A DNA stretch of 64,000 nt from Endobugula sp965225895 (GTDB lineage Bacteria > Pseudomonadota > Gammaproteobacteria > Pseudomonadales > Cellvibrionaceae), in the NCBI GenBank assembly GCA_965225895.1, contig CBDDBR010000011.1, positions 1,364,001 to 1,428,000 of the forward strand, written 5' to 3'. Shown one piece after another: positions 1 to 8,077 of the stretch. The notes under the pieces were generated by a model. That model did no database searches. It had not been told where the DNA came from and saw nothing but the letters and a program-made list of their open reading frames with translations. Position numbers and translations under genes: made by a program. Position 1 is the stretch's first letter, and each line of letters begins with the position of its first letter.

Positions 1-1291
1 CGTGCACATCCCCTTTTACAGTAGCCATAATAATTTTGCCGTTATTTTTGGTTTCATCACCCGACAAACGTTTTTCTTCTTCGATATAAGGTAAAAGATA
101 AGCTACGGCTTTTTTCATCACCCGTGCGCTTTTCACCACTTGCGGCAAAAACATTTTACCTGCACCAAACAAGTCACCAACTACGTTCATTCCGACCATT
201 AACGGCCCTTCAATAACGTGCAAAGGTTTATCCGCTTGCTGGCGCGTTTCTTCTACATCCTCTTCAATAAACTCAGCAATACCTTTTACCAAAGCATGAG
301 TAATTCTTTCTTGTAATGGGTTTTCACGCCACTTTAACTTATCACTTTCTTTAACATTGGCAGATTGACCTTTTACTTGTTCAGCAAAATCTACCAACCG
401 TTCGCCCGCATCTTCTCGACGATTCAATACGACGTCTTCAACGGCTTCTAACAGATCTTTAGGAATATCATCATATACCGTTAACATGCCTGCATTAACG
501 ATGGCCATATCCATACCATCTTTAATCGCATGATAAAGAAACACTGAATGCATCGCTTCACGTACGGTATCGTTACCACGAAACGAAAACGATACATTCG
601 ATAAACCGCCTGATACTTTAGCACCCGGTAAATTTTCTTTAATCCATTTAGTCGCAGCAAAAAAATCAACGGCATAGTTATCGTGATCACTAATACCTGT
701 AGCAATAGGGAAAATATTAGGGTCGAACACGATATCTTCTGGACGAAAACCAACTTCATTCACCAATATATCGTAAGACTCTTTACAAATATCAATACGA
801 CGCTGATACGTGTCTGCTTGCCCTAGTTCATCAAAGGCCATCACAACCACGGCAGCACCATAGCGTTTAACAATATTGGCATAACGAATAAATTCGTCTT
901 TGCCTTCTTTCATTGAAATAGAGTTAACAATGGCCTTACCCTGTACACACTGTAGGCCAGCTTCGATAATTTCAAACTTTGATGAATCGATCATAAACGG
1001 CACACGACAAATATCGGGTTCCGCAGCCAATAAATTCAAATAACGGCGCATTGCTGCCACACCATCCAACATGGCATCATCCATGTTGACATCAATAATT
1101 TGCGCACCGTCCTCTACTTGCACACGCGCAATTTCAATTGCCGCATCATAATCTTCTTCTTGAATAAGGCGCGCAAATTTACGCGAGCCGGTCACGTTAG
1201 CACGCTCACCAACATTCACGAATCCTGTCGTTTTATTCACCACCAAGGGTTCAAGACCACTCAGCACCATATCTGGCATGTTTTGACTCAT
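1..1291 (-). CDS. metH: Methionine synthase, pterin-binding/B12-binding part (partial, 3' end outside window)
   Basis: The reverse strand reads a continuous frame from the ATG at 1291 to the window edge (430 codons). It begins with the linker and the methyltetrahydrofolate (pterin) domain of MetH, shown by NVGERANVTGSRKF near residue 25 and IIDVNMDDAMLD near 65. It continues into the four-helix cap (EGPLMVGMNVVGDLFGAGKM) and breaks off at GDVH, inside the DxHxxG cobalamin-ligand motif. The family moves a methyl group from methyltetrahydrofolate through cobalamin to homocysteine. In E. coli MetH this part follows the homocysteine domain in one chain; here that domain is a separate gene 32 bp upstream. 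The ribosome site is weak (AAAGAA). The reactivation domain is expected beyond position 1 but is not visible. Confidence 0.93.
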   Translation of the reverse strand, partial: MSQNMPDMVLSGLEPLVVNKTTGFVNVGERANVTGSRKFARLIQEEDYDAAIEIARVQVEDGAQIIDVNMDDAMLDGVAAMRRYLNLLAAEPDICRVPFMIDSSKFEIIEAGLQCVQGKAIVNSISMKEGKDEFIRYANIVKRYGAAVVVMAFDELGQADTYQRRIDICKESYDILVNEVGFRPEDIVFDPNIFPIATGISDHDNYAVDFFAATKWIKENLPGAKVSGGLSNVSFSFRGNDTVREAMHSVFLYHAIKDGMDMAIVNAGMLTVYDDIPKDLLEAVEDVVLNRREDAGERLVDFAEQVKGQSANVKESDKLKWRENPLQERITHALVKGIAEFIEEDVEETRQQADKPLHVIEGPLMVGMNVVGDLFGAGKMFLPQVVKSARVMKKAVAYLLPYIEEEKRLSGDETKNNGKIIMATVKGDVH

Positions 1292-1323
1292 GTTCAATTC
1301 TTTATCTTAATGATTGATCGTAA

Positions 1324-2331
1324 TTACTGCTTTATTGCGCGAGGCGCATGTTGGCTGGCTAATTCAGCAAGCGCGGCAATATGCTCGGGTGTTGTACCAC
1401 AGCAGCCCCCTAAAATATTGACATGCCCACCTTTAACAAATAACTCAACCTGCTCTGCCATTTGTTCGGGTGTTTCATCATATTCACCAAATTCATTCGG
1501 TAAACCTGCATTGGGATGCGCCGACACATAAGCGCTGGATATAGCATCTAAGCGCTTAACGTAAGGCAGCATCTCATTGGCGCCTAGTGCACAATTTAAC
1601 CCTACACTCAATAATTCACCGTGCATCATAGAAATCCAAAATGCTTCGGCTGTTTGACCCGATAACGTACGGCCACTAGCATCCGTAATAGTGCCCGAAA
1701 CCATAACAGGAATATCGCCCCATTTTTCGCGTATCTCTGCCATTGCGTAAAGACCCGCTTTTGCATTGAGCGTATCAAATACGGTCTCAATCATCAGAAT
1801 ATCCGCGCCACCTTCTAACAGGGCATTCGCTGCTTGCAGATAAGCTTCTCGCAATTCATCAAACGTCACTAAACGTTTACCAGGGTCATTCACATCGGGC
1901 GATAATGATGCCGTACGGTTCGTAGGACCTAAAGCACCCACAACAAAGCGAGGCTTATCGGGTGTTTTTGCTGTCCAAATATCGGCAGCTCGTCGAGCGC
2001 ATTGCGCTGACTGGTAATTAATATCGTATACATGCGCTTCCATTGAATAATCGGCTTGCGCAATAGTTGTGGCATTAAATGAATTTGTTGTCGCAAAATC
2101 GGCACCGACTTCAAAATAAGCTTCATGAATAGATTGAATAATCTCTGGGCGCGTAATCGCCAACAAATCGTTATCGCCCTTAAGGGGAGATGGATGATCG
2201 TCAAAATGCCCTTGACGAAAATCGTCTTCGCCTAGGGTATGCCGTTGAATCATTGTACCCATAGCACCGTCTAACAACATAATGCGTTCAGATAATATCG
2301 TTTTTAGGGTGTCCAGTGTCGAAATACTCAT
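1324..2331 (-). CDS. metH: Methionine synthase homocysteine-binding subunit/domain
   Basis: This 335-aa protein is the homocysteine S-methyltransferase barrel, the first module of cobalamin-dependent methionine synthase. The N-terminus has LLDGAMGTMIQ. The three zinc-ligand cysteines are visible: one in GLNCALGANEM (about residue 245) and a pair in GGCCGTTPEHI (about 310). The protein ends right after this domain with a TAA stop, exactly where E. coli MetH continues through a linker into the pterin domain. The next gene supplies the pterin part, so the two products probably work together as a two-chain MetH. The split falls in an interdomain linker and each part has its own start and stop, which argues for a natural split rather than a frameshift. 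No riboswitch-like structure was recognised in the 142 bp upstream. Confidence 0.93.
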   Translation of the reverse strand: MSISTLDTLKTILSERIMLLDGAMGTMIQRHTLGEDDFRQGHFDDHPSPLKGDNDLLAITRPEIIQSIHEAYFEVGADFATTNSFNATTIAQADYSMEAHVYDINYQSAQCARRAADIWTAKTPDKPRFVVGALGPTNRTASLSPDVNDPGKRLVTFDELREAYLQAANALLEGGADILMIETVFDTLNAKAGLYAMAEIREKWGDIPVMVSGTITDASGRTLSGQTAEAFWISMMHGELLSVGLNCALGANEMLPYVKRLDAISSAYVSAHPNAGLPNEFGEYDETPEQMAEQVELFVKGGHVNILGGCCGTTPEHIAALAELASQHAPRAIKQ

Positions 2332-2473
2332 AAGTAACTAAATAATACCAATGCAATAAAAGGGCGTATTCTACCTGAACACAGCGATTTTACGAGGAAT
2401 ATTAGACACCTATAGACACACCAGACGCACTGACCGCTTCTAGATTAAGGGAAATAAAGCGCAACAAGCACCG

Positions 2474-3082
2474 CTAGCCATGCATTCGGCGCTGCACCAA
2501 TGAAAATGCCCACTGTATTTTATGAAAGCGTGATTCATCCCCACCTTTATCAGGGTGATGAACCATAGCTAATCGACGGTAACTCTTTTTTATCTCTGCA
2601 AAGCTATTTGAAGCACTCATATTTAAAGCCGCCAAGGCTTGAGTGTAATCTTCATCTGCCACATATTGCTGCCAAAAACCATTCAACAAAGCATCAACCG
2701 AGTCTGTTGTTGCTGCATCCAAATTTGCCCAATCAAGATAATAAGCTGCTAACTTTTCCATTTCTGCATGATTGTCTTCGGCTAATATTTTTACATCTTG
2801 CCCATTAGAGGGAGCCTGCCGACACGCTACCCACCCAATAGCCAATGCAGAAATATGTAAATGCCGACTATTTTGAGAACAACGACAATCTTCGCTTATC
2901 TGATACAACGCGTTATATACCAAAAAATGCACACTATATAACGATAACGAATCTCTCGAATCCATAGACTCTAGCCAACCTTGCGATTGTAGGCATTGAA
3001 TCAATTCATATTCAGAAATCGTCTGAGAGGCCGCCTCTAAAACACTCTTTATTGGCTCAATTAAGTGATTATCACGCATCAT
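2474..3082 (-). CDS. DnaJ-related protein with C-terminal J domain
   Basis: A 202-aa protein whose last 60 residues form a J domain, with the diagnostic HPD tripeptide in MVHHPDKGGDESRF. The first 140 residues match in layout the DNA-J-related N-terminal region known from gammaproteobacteria: helical, with a short Cys-rich turn near residue 65. J domains stimulate Hsp70 (DnaK) ATPase, so this is probably a specialised co-chaperone; its client is unknown. Two ATGs occur in tandem at the start, preceded by GGAAATGT. It is divergent from ppnP and not obviously part of an operon. Confidence 0.85.
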   Translation of the reverse strand: MMRDNHLIEPIKSVLEAASQTISEYELIQCLQSQGWLESMDSRDSLSLYSVHFLVYNALYQISEDCRCSQNSRHLHISALAIGWVACRQAPSNGQDVKILAEDNHAEMEKLAAYYLDWANLDAATTDSVDALLNGFWQQYVADEDYTQALAALNMSASNSFAEIKKSYRRLAMVHHPDKGGDESRFHKIQWAFSLVQRRMHG

Positions 3083-3184
3083 ACATTTCCAAAAAAATTA
3101 ACTGCAAGCTATTTTGATACTGACAAATATAGTAATTTTTCACTATCTACGTATAATCGCGCGCAAAATAAATGAGGAAATATT

Positions 3185-3466
3185 ATGTTAACCGTAAACA
3201 GCTATTTTGATGACAAAGTAAAGTCCATCGGCTTTAAAGGTGAAGCACTACCTGCCACTGTTGGCGTTATTAGCCCCGGCGAATATGCCTTTGATACCAG
3301 CAAACACGAAACCATGACTGTGGTTAGCGGTACGCTTACCGTACAACACCCAAACACAAGCGAATGGGTTGATTATACTGCTGGGCAATCGTTTGAAGTA
3401 CCTGCCAATACGGTATTTACAGTAAAAACAAGCGGCGACACTGCCTATTTATGCACATACGCATAA
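3185..3466 (+). CDS. ppnP: Pyrimidine/purine nucleoside phosphorylase PpnP
   Basis: A 93-aa single-domain cupin of the DUF1255/YaiE family, whose usual length is about 93-95 aa. Family hallmarks are the start MLTVNSYFDDKVKSIGF, then GVISPGEYAFDTSKHETM and the C-terminal TAYLCTYA. Characterised members carry out phosphorolysis of several nucleosides to free base plus ribose-1-phosphate, so a salvage role in the cytoplasm is expected. The start is preceded by GAGGAAATATT. The gene is monocistronic and ends 5 bp before the convergent pseudouridine synthase gene. Confidence 0.95.
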   Translation: MLTVNSYFDDKVKSIGFKGEALPATVGVISPGEYAFDTSKHETMTVVSGTLTVQHPNTSEWVDYTAGQSFEVPANTVFTVKTSGDTAYLCTYA

Positions 3467-3471
3467 ACGCA

Positions 3472-4170
3472 TTATATTGTAGGCCATGGCAACAGCCATG
3501 GCTTTTGATCACATTGCGCAATACCTTGGGTTAATGATTCGGCAAAACCTTCTCTTAACGAGCTCTCCTTCCAACCCTTTGGCTCATCAACAAACACGTA
3601 CTCTTTTTGCTGATACATAAACTTCAATGCATAAGCATGCAAATAAATACCAAGCGCCAACGCATATGGATGACCATATAGCCGATCCCCAAAAATGGGA
3701 GCGCCAATACTTTTTAGCGCTACCCGAATTTGATGTGTTTTGCCTGTTTTAGGCTTTAATACAAACAAACGTTGGCCACTACCCAAACCATAACTAAAAA
3801 ACTGCGTTATTGCAGGATTCACTGTAGAGTGACACAATTTCCAGCTACCTCGCCGTGATTTTTCCATATCACCTTGAATGAGACCCTGCTTTTTTTTCGG
3901 TTTTTGATCACTCATCGCCAAATAATACTTCTCTATCTGGCGCTGTTGAAACAACTGAGACAATGTACTTGCCGCATCATGATTTTTTGCGCACATCAAT
4001 AACCCCGACGTTACCTTATCGAGGCGATGCACAGGTAGTAAAGTTTCATATTGTAAGTCTTGCTTAAGCTGAGCAATTAACCCTACTTGCCCAGGCTCGC
4101 AATGCACACAGACCCCTTGATGCTTTGATAGCACCAAAAAATCATCATGCTCAAATACTACGTCATACAC
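3472..4170 (-). CDS. RluA-family pseudouridine synthase (TIGR01621-like)
   Basis: A 232-aa catalytic-domain-only pseudouridine synthase. It carries the RluA-family signature HRLDKVTSGLLM with the catalytic aspartate near residue 51, followed by KYYLAMSDQKPKKK and the GKTHQIRVAL motif. No S4 RNA-binding domain is present, unlike RluC/RluD. Length and order resemble the TIGR01621 subgroup, whose RNA target is unknown to me. The start is GTG and overlaps the stop of the preceding gene by one base (TAGTG), so translation is probably coupled to the membrane-protein gene upstream. Confidence 0.88.
   Translation of the reverse strand: MYDVVFEHDDFLVLSKHQGVCVHCEPGQVGLIAQLKQDLQYETLLPVHRLDKVTSGLLMCAKNHDAASTLSQLFQQRQIEKYYLAMSDQKPKKKQGLIQGDMEKSRRGSWKLCHSTVNPAITQFFSYGLGSGQRLFVLKPKTGKTHQIRVALKSIGAPIFGDRLYGHPYALALGIYLHAYALKFMYQQKEYVFVDEPKGWKESSLREGFAESLTQGIAQCDQKPWLLPWPTI
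3483..3506 (+). terminator. Rho-independent terminator of ppnP, inside the convergent gene's 3' end
   Basis: The hairpin GCCATGGC-AACA-GCCATGGC is followed directly by TTTT. It can extend by one G-U and one A-T pair. It starts 16 bp after the ppnP stop and lies within the last codons of the convergent pseudouridine synthase gene, so the same bases code for protein on the other strand. Confidence 0.7.
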
Positions 4171-4931
4171 TACTTAAATAACGACTTTAATTTATCTGTC
4201 GACAAGTTCTCTTTAAGCTTTTCTTTTATTTTTTCTTTCGCTTTTGTTTTTACTTCATCTTTCAATAAAGCACTCAATTCTTTTTTAACAGCAGCTTTTA
4301 CTTTAGCCATTAATTGTTGAGTAATTTGCTCACCCGCTTCTTCTGGTGTTACCCCTGTTTTAGCATCGCCAATATTGCGTAAGCTAAATGCAGGTAATGT
4401 AATTTTTTTACCGCCTAGCTTCTCGGTTTGCAAATCAATAACTGTTGCAGCAAACGTAATTTTTTTAATCGCTATCCGCACATCACTAGCAGAATCACTA
4501 GACGCTGTTTCTTTTTTTGCGCCACTTGCAGACTGCATATTATCTAACAATGCCTGTACATTCGTATCTTTTACATTTTTTTGCTCAGCCAACAAACTAA
4601 TCTCACCAATACTGATACTATCAATCACTTTCACTGGTTTTGTGAGTGACTCTATATTCAGCGCCAAAGCAATAGATTTAGCAGCAAAAAGAGGGCTAGA
4701 TGAGTAGCCTTTAGGATTGGCTATCGACAAATTGTATATCGCGCCTTTACCTTCTAAAACCTTAATATCAACACTGCCGACATCAACACGCGTTTTAGTG
4801 ATATCTGAGCCTGTTTCTTCAATGATTTTTTCTACAAAACCATTAACATTATTTAGCGCATAATAAGCACCACCAGCAATCACTAATGCCACCAACACCA
4901 CTAAACCGATAATTATCTTTATTGCTTTCAT
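4170..4931 (-). CDS. Membrane-anchored AsmA-like protein of unknown function
   Basis: A 253-aa protein with one N-terminal membrane segment (residues 5-27, rich in I, V, L, A and G). It is followed by a periplasmic beta-rich region resembling the N-terminal part of AsmA/DUF748-type proteins: TRVDVGSVDIKVLEGKGAIY and NLSIANPKGYSSSPLF. The last 55 residues are Lys/Glu-rich and helical. AsmA-like proteins are linked to outer-membrane lipid transport or assembly, but this short one has no known role, so function is inference only. It is the middle gene of a likely three-gene run (129-aa protein, this, pseudouridine synthase). Confidence 0.65.
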   Translation of the reverse strand: MKAIKIIIGLVVLVALVIAGGAYYALNNVNGFVEKIIEETGSDITKTRVDVGSVDIKVLEGKGAIYNLSIANPKGYSSSPLFAAKSIALALNIESLTKPVKVIDSISIGEISLLAEQKNVKDTNVQALLDNMQSASGAKKETASSDSASDVRIAIKKITFAATVIDLQTEKLGGKKITLPAFSLRNIGDAKTGVTPEEAGEQITQQLMAKVKAAVKKELSALLKDEVKTKAKEKIKEKLKENLSTDKLKSLFK

Positions 4932-4973
4932 AAAAATTCCTTGAAATATATATGTAAAAAATTATTTAAACGA

Positions 4974-5363
4974 CTATGTACGTTCGCCCTGAATAATGAC
5001 AGGCGCGTCTTCCTCTTTATTTTGCGGTTTTACAGTCTCACCCTCTGATGATTGTTTTTTTTGCTGTATCATTTCTCGTGCTTTATTTAATTCTTGCTCT
5101 ACAGTGTTAAGTAATGTTTCCCACCCCGAAACAACCACTTTATTGGTCTCACGCAATAAACCTTCTACGCTTTTTTTCTCTAGCACTTCGTTTTCAGCTA
5201 CCAAGCTCTCTAAAGACTGCTTAGCCTCGGCCAACGCCAATACTAATTGCTCATTCTCTGCCTGCAAGCGTTGATTCTCTGTATGACCTTGATATAAAAA
5301 CCATAGTGATACACACAATAAAACAACCACTACCTTAAATGCTAAACAATTCATGCTTTTCAT
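4974..5363 (-). CDS. Small membrane-anchored coiled-coil protein, hypothetical
   Basis: A 129-aa protein with an N-terminal membrane segment (VVVVLLCVSLWFLYQ, residues 11-25). A heptad-rich coiled coil follows (about residues 28-60), with a second helical stretch to about 102 and a charged, probably disordered tail. I recognise no family. The gene is 42 bp upstream of the AsmA-like gene on the same strand. An alternative ATG lies three codons downstream. Confidence 0.55.
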   Translation of the reverse strand: MKSMNCLAFKVVVVLLCVSLWFLYQGHTENQRLQAENEQLVLALAEAKQSLESLVAENEVLEKKSVEGLLRETNKVVVSGWETLLNTVEQELNKAREMIQQKKQSSEGETVKPQNKEEDAPVIIQGERT

Positions 5364-5698
5364 ATTTTCTCCTCACTGGCTCAACAAAAATAGCTTTTTT
5401 AGCATCCAGCCATCGTTCACACATTATCACATTAAACATACGTATAACCAAGGGCATCCCTGATTCACTAAATGATAAAACATATATCATTATCACCATT
5501 ACAATCGACCTAAAAACTCTACGAATCACATACACTAAAAAAATCTTACAAATATCCCTTAACTATTGAAATTGGGTTTTTCTCGCACTAGACTGAGCAT
5601 GGTTTTGAAAAATACAAGCGAATACCTATTGAATAACGCATTGTATTTCAGATAAAACCATCCACATTTTTCAGTGATACTTTTTAATAGGTTATACC
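5364..5698. other. Intergenic region between the coiled-coil gene and the cold-shock gene
   Basis: 335 bp, AT-rich, between two divergent genes, so it must hold both promoters. Short overlapping open frames exist on both strands but have no ribosome sites or recognisable protein features. The part next to the cold-shock gene could form a long 5' leader, as is common for csp mRNAs, but I cannot assign a cold-shock box. Confidence 0.4.
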
Positions 5699-5908
5699 AT
5701 GTCAGAAAAACTCAATGGAACCGTCAAATGGTTCAACGAAAGCAAAGGTTACGGCTTTATTTCACGTGATAACGGCTCAGATTTATTTGTTCATTTCAGT
5801 AACATTGCTGCAGAAGGCTTTCGCACACTAAAAGATGGCCAGGCAGTCACCTTTACCGAAGGTACTGGACAAAAAGGCCCTCAAGCTGAAAACGTAGAAA
5901 TCGTCTAA
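5699..5908 (+). CDS. Cold-shock protein, CspA family
   Basis: A 69-aa single cold-shock domain. Both RNA-binding motifs are present: RNP1 as KGYGFI (residues 16-21) and RNP2 as DLFVHF (28-33), with the family start GTVKWFNESKGYGF. Family members bind single-stranded RNA/DNA and melt mRNA structure. Whether this copy is cold-induced or constitutive cannot be told. It has its own transcription unit. Confidence 0.95.
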   Translation: MSEKLNGTVKWFNESKGYGFISRDNGSDLFVHFSNIAAEGFRTLKDGQAVTFTEGTGQKGPQAENVEIV

Positions 5909-5927
5909 GCGCTTTTTCGTTTGCATT

Positions 5928-5965
5928 AGGTCGCGAACATTGACGTCTAAGCATTTACGCGACCT
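5928..5965 (+). terminator. Stem-loop downstream of the cold-shock gene (possible terminator)
   Basis: AGGTCGCG at 5928-5935 pairs perfectly with CGCGACCT at 5958-5965 across a 22-nt loop. No strong T-run follows, so it may be a weak terminator or an mRNA-stabilising structure. The rest of 5909-6212 contains only the presumed tRNA promoter. Confidence 0.35.
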
Positions 5966-6121
5966 TCACACATCAGACTGACACACATATTACCAAACCA
6001 CTCATTGGTTTAGTAAGGCAGCCTTTATCGCTCAATAATTCATCCACCTGACTACCATACAATCAAGTATGACAAAGATACGCATTATTACGCTAAATCT
6101 ATGAATAAATTCATAAAAAGT

Positions 6122-6152
6122 ACTAGGCATATCCCATATGTTGGTATAGAAT
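6122..6152 (+). promoter_or_regulatory. Possible promoter of the tRNA-Cys/tRNA-Leu unit
   Basis: TATAGAAT at 6145-6152 is a good -10 element about 60 bp before tRNA-Cys and is followed by the GC-rich GCGCCGC. The -35 region is poor. The two tRNA genes are 64 bp apart with no obvious promoter between them, so they are probably cotranscribed. Confidence 0.35.
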
Positions 6153-6212
6153 GCGCCGCTCTTTTGGTGGAACAAGAGAGGCAGTGATGCTTCACTTAGC
6201 CGATGGATATTA

Positions 6213-6286
6213 GGCGCGGTGGCAGAGTGGTCATGCAGCGGACTGCAACTCCGTGTACGCCGGTTCGATTCCGACCCGCGCCTCCA
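6213..6286 (+). tRNA. tRNA-Cys (anticodon GCA)
   Basis: The acceptor arms GGCGCGG and CCGCGCC pair fully. The anticodon arm GGACTGCAACTCC gives anticodon GCA. The T loop TTCGATT is present and the CCA end is encoded. One mismatch is seen in the T stem. It is 74 nt long, a normal length. Confidence 0.97.
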
Positions 6287-6350
6287 AAGACTCTAGCAGC
6301 TTTAAGCTAGAAGTAGGTAAACCAAGCCTACTATAAAAAACTTCTCGTTT

Positions 6351-6437
6351 GCCCGGGTGGTGGAATTGGTAGACACAGGAGACTTAAAATCTCCCGATAG
6401 CAATATCGTGCCGGTTCAAGTCCGGCCCCGGGCACCA
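6351..6437 (+). tRNA. tRNA-Leu (anticodon TAA); integration site of the island
   Basis: The acceptor arms GCCCGGG and CCCGGGC pair fully. The anticodon arm GAGACTTAAAATCTC gives TAA. There is a long variable arm as in all leucine tRNAs, and the CCA end is encoded. Its 3' end from the T arm onwards is repeated at 36914-36937. The left copy is the intact functional one because the island brought in a matching 3' end. Confidence 0.97.
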
Positions 6438-6439
6438 TT
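6415..6439 (+). repeat. attL: 3' end of tRNA-Leu
   Basis: This 25-bp segment runs from the T loop (TTCAAG) through the acceptor and CCATT. It recurs at 36914-36937 with one G missing from the GGG run. The core of a tRNA-targeting integrase is normally this part of the gene. Confidence 0.88.
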
Positions 6440-6548
6440 TTAGAATCCACTACACTCCCCCATCGTCCACAAAGCCTTATATTTCCTAGCATTCACAGCC
6501 TTTTCAGTCCAAAGAAGTCCATCACTGTCTAACACGATCTACAAATAA

Positions 6549-6599
6549 ATGCTGGTACTATTGCTGGTATTCTGGTTCAATTCATATCGATACCAGCAT
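6549..6599. repeat. Left-end GCTGGTA repeats, probable integrase/excisionase arm sites
   Basis: ATGCTGGTAC (6549-6558) and TTGCTGGTAT (6561-6570) are direct repeats 12 bp apart, with an inverted copy ATACCAGCAT at 6590-6599. The same pair with the same 12-bp step occurs at 36839-36860 near attR. They lie in the 178-bp space between attL and the integrase gene, so they may also regulate the integrase promoter. Confidence 0.6.
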
Positions 6600-6615
6600 T
6601 TGGCTAGAATTTACG

Positions 6616-7878
6616 ATGACAACCAAAAAATACCTCACTGAAAAGCTTTCTAATCTGGAAATCAAAAAGGCCGTGGCTAAAGATAAAGACTACTGGCTGG
6701 ATGACGGTGGTAGCTTGCGCTTATTAGTTAAACGAACTGGTACTAAGTGCTGGCGCTATAACTACCGCTTTGGCGGAAAACAAAAAACACTGGCGATAGG
6801 CATTTACCCAGAGATAAGTTTGGCGAATGCAAGAGCAGCCAGAATAGAGGCCAAGAACAACATTGCTAACGGCGTTGACCCCGCTCAAAAAAAGCAGGAT
6901 GAAAAACGTAATACACATAAAGTTGGCGAATTAACTTTTGCACTTATGGCAGAGGAATGGTGGAACCATCAAAAAGGCAGCTGGAGCACAGATCATGCAA
7001 ATCGAGTATGGAAACGATTAAAGGATAATAGCTTTTCAATCATCGGACATCGCCCCATATCAGATATTTCACCTCAAGATGTTATTCTTATTGTTAGAGG
7101 TGTAGAAAATAGAAATGCTCTCGATGTCGCGAAGCGTGTATCACGAGACATAAGCCGAGTTTTCCGTTTAGCCGTTCAAACTGGCCGTTTAAGCCATAAC
7201 CCTGCTAGCGAATTAAGCAACATTGTAAAGCCTAAAAAAACCACTCATAGAGCCTCCCTACCCCGTGAAGAAATGCCCCAATTTCTAAAAGACTTACAAA
7301 CTTACGAAAAGAAAGGTCGTTTAATGACTAAGCTAGCCATAGAGCTACTCGTTCTTACCTTTGTTCGCCCCGGTGAACTACGAGGAGCTACGTGGAACGA
7401 GTTCAACCTAGAAGAAAAGCTTTGGCGCATCCCTGGTGAACGAATGAAAATGGGCACCGATCATATCGTGCCGTTATCAAACCAAGCCATAGGTATTATT
7501 AATCAATTAAAGCCTATTAGTGCCCACTATGACTTGGTATTCCCTTCCGAGCGTTCACGGTTCGATTGTATGTCTGATAACACCATGAGACGAGCTATTT
7601 TTAAGCTCGGTTACGACGGTAACACCAAAGGGAAAAGTAAAGTCACTCCTCACGGCTTTAGAGCAACCGCATCCTCGATCCTGAATGAAACAGGCTACAA
7701 CCCAGATGCTATTGAACGACAGCTCTCTCATATGGAAAGGAATGGCGTCAGGGCAGCCTACACACATCATGCTCGTTATCTTGATGAGCGTAAGAAAATG
7801 ATGCAGTGGTGGGCTGATTATCTTGATGAAATGCGTGAGAGTGGTAACGTTATTCCTATTCGTTCTGGTCAAAAATAA
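6616..7878 (+). CDS. P4-type tyrosine integrase of the island
   Basis: A 420-aa site-specific recombinase. The N-terminal arm-binding domain (DUF4102) covers about residues 1-95 and includes RFGGKQKTLAIGIYPEISLA. The middle part is the core-binding domain. The catalytic domain shows the first arginine in FVRPGELRGATW, HGFRATASS (HxxR) and QLSHMERN, and the tyrosine nucleophile in AAYTHHARYLDERKKMMQWW. It is transcribed away from the tRNA next to attL, the usual layout for tRNA-integrating islands. It should catalyse integration and, with an AlpA-like partner, excision. Confidence 0.95.
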   Translation: MTTKKYLTEKLSNLEIKKAVAKDKDYWLDDGGSLRLLVKRTGTKCWRYNYRFGGKQKTLAIGIYPEISLANARAARIEAKNNIANGVDPAQKKQDEKRNTHKVGELTFALMAEEWWNHQKGSWSTDHANRVWKRLKDNSFSIIGHRPISDISPQDVILIVRGVENRNALDVAKRVSRDISRVFRLAVQTGRLSHNPASELSNIVKPKKTTHRASLPREEMPQFLKDLQTYEKKGRLMTKLAIELLVLTFVRPGELRGATWNEFNLEEKLWRIPGERMKMGTDHIVPLSNQAIGIINQLKPISAHYDLVFPSERSRFDCMSDNTMRRAIFKLGYDGNTKGKSKVTPHGFRATASSILNETGYNPDAIERQLSHMERNGVRAAYTHHARYLDERKKMMQWWADYLDEMRESGNVIPIRSGQK

Positions 7879-8077
7879 CTTAAAATGCTCTCTTAGGTTG
7901 GCCACTGTCTTCTTGCTAGTTAGCCCTAATCTAGACATTGTCGTTTACTAAAATCGTTTTGCTAGGCGCCCCATAACAACAGAAAAGAAAAAATAATTAT
8001 GGAACTAAATACAGTCTCTAGATTCGAAAAAATTTAGCCATAGGTCATTACTATCGGCATACGAATAATCATGAATG

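Noticed and set aside
1100..1531. 143-codon plus-strand frame across the metH gap
   Set aside because: It is antisense to the conserved metH genes and shows no protein features.
2332..2473. SAM or cobalamin riboswitch upstream of metH
   Set aside because: Only 142 bp, and no conserved riboswitch core could be recognised.
5335..5569. Overlapping 66- and 76-codon frames on both strands between the coiled-coil and cold-shock genes
   Set aside because: No ribosome site, odd composition and mutual overlap; treated as promoter region.
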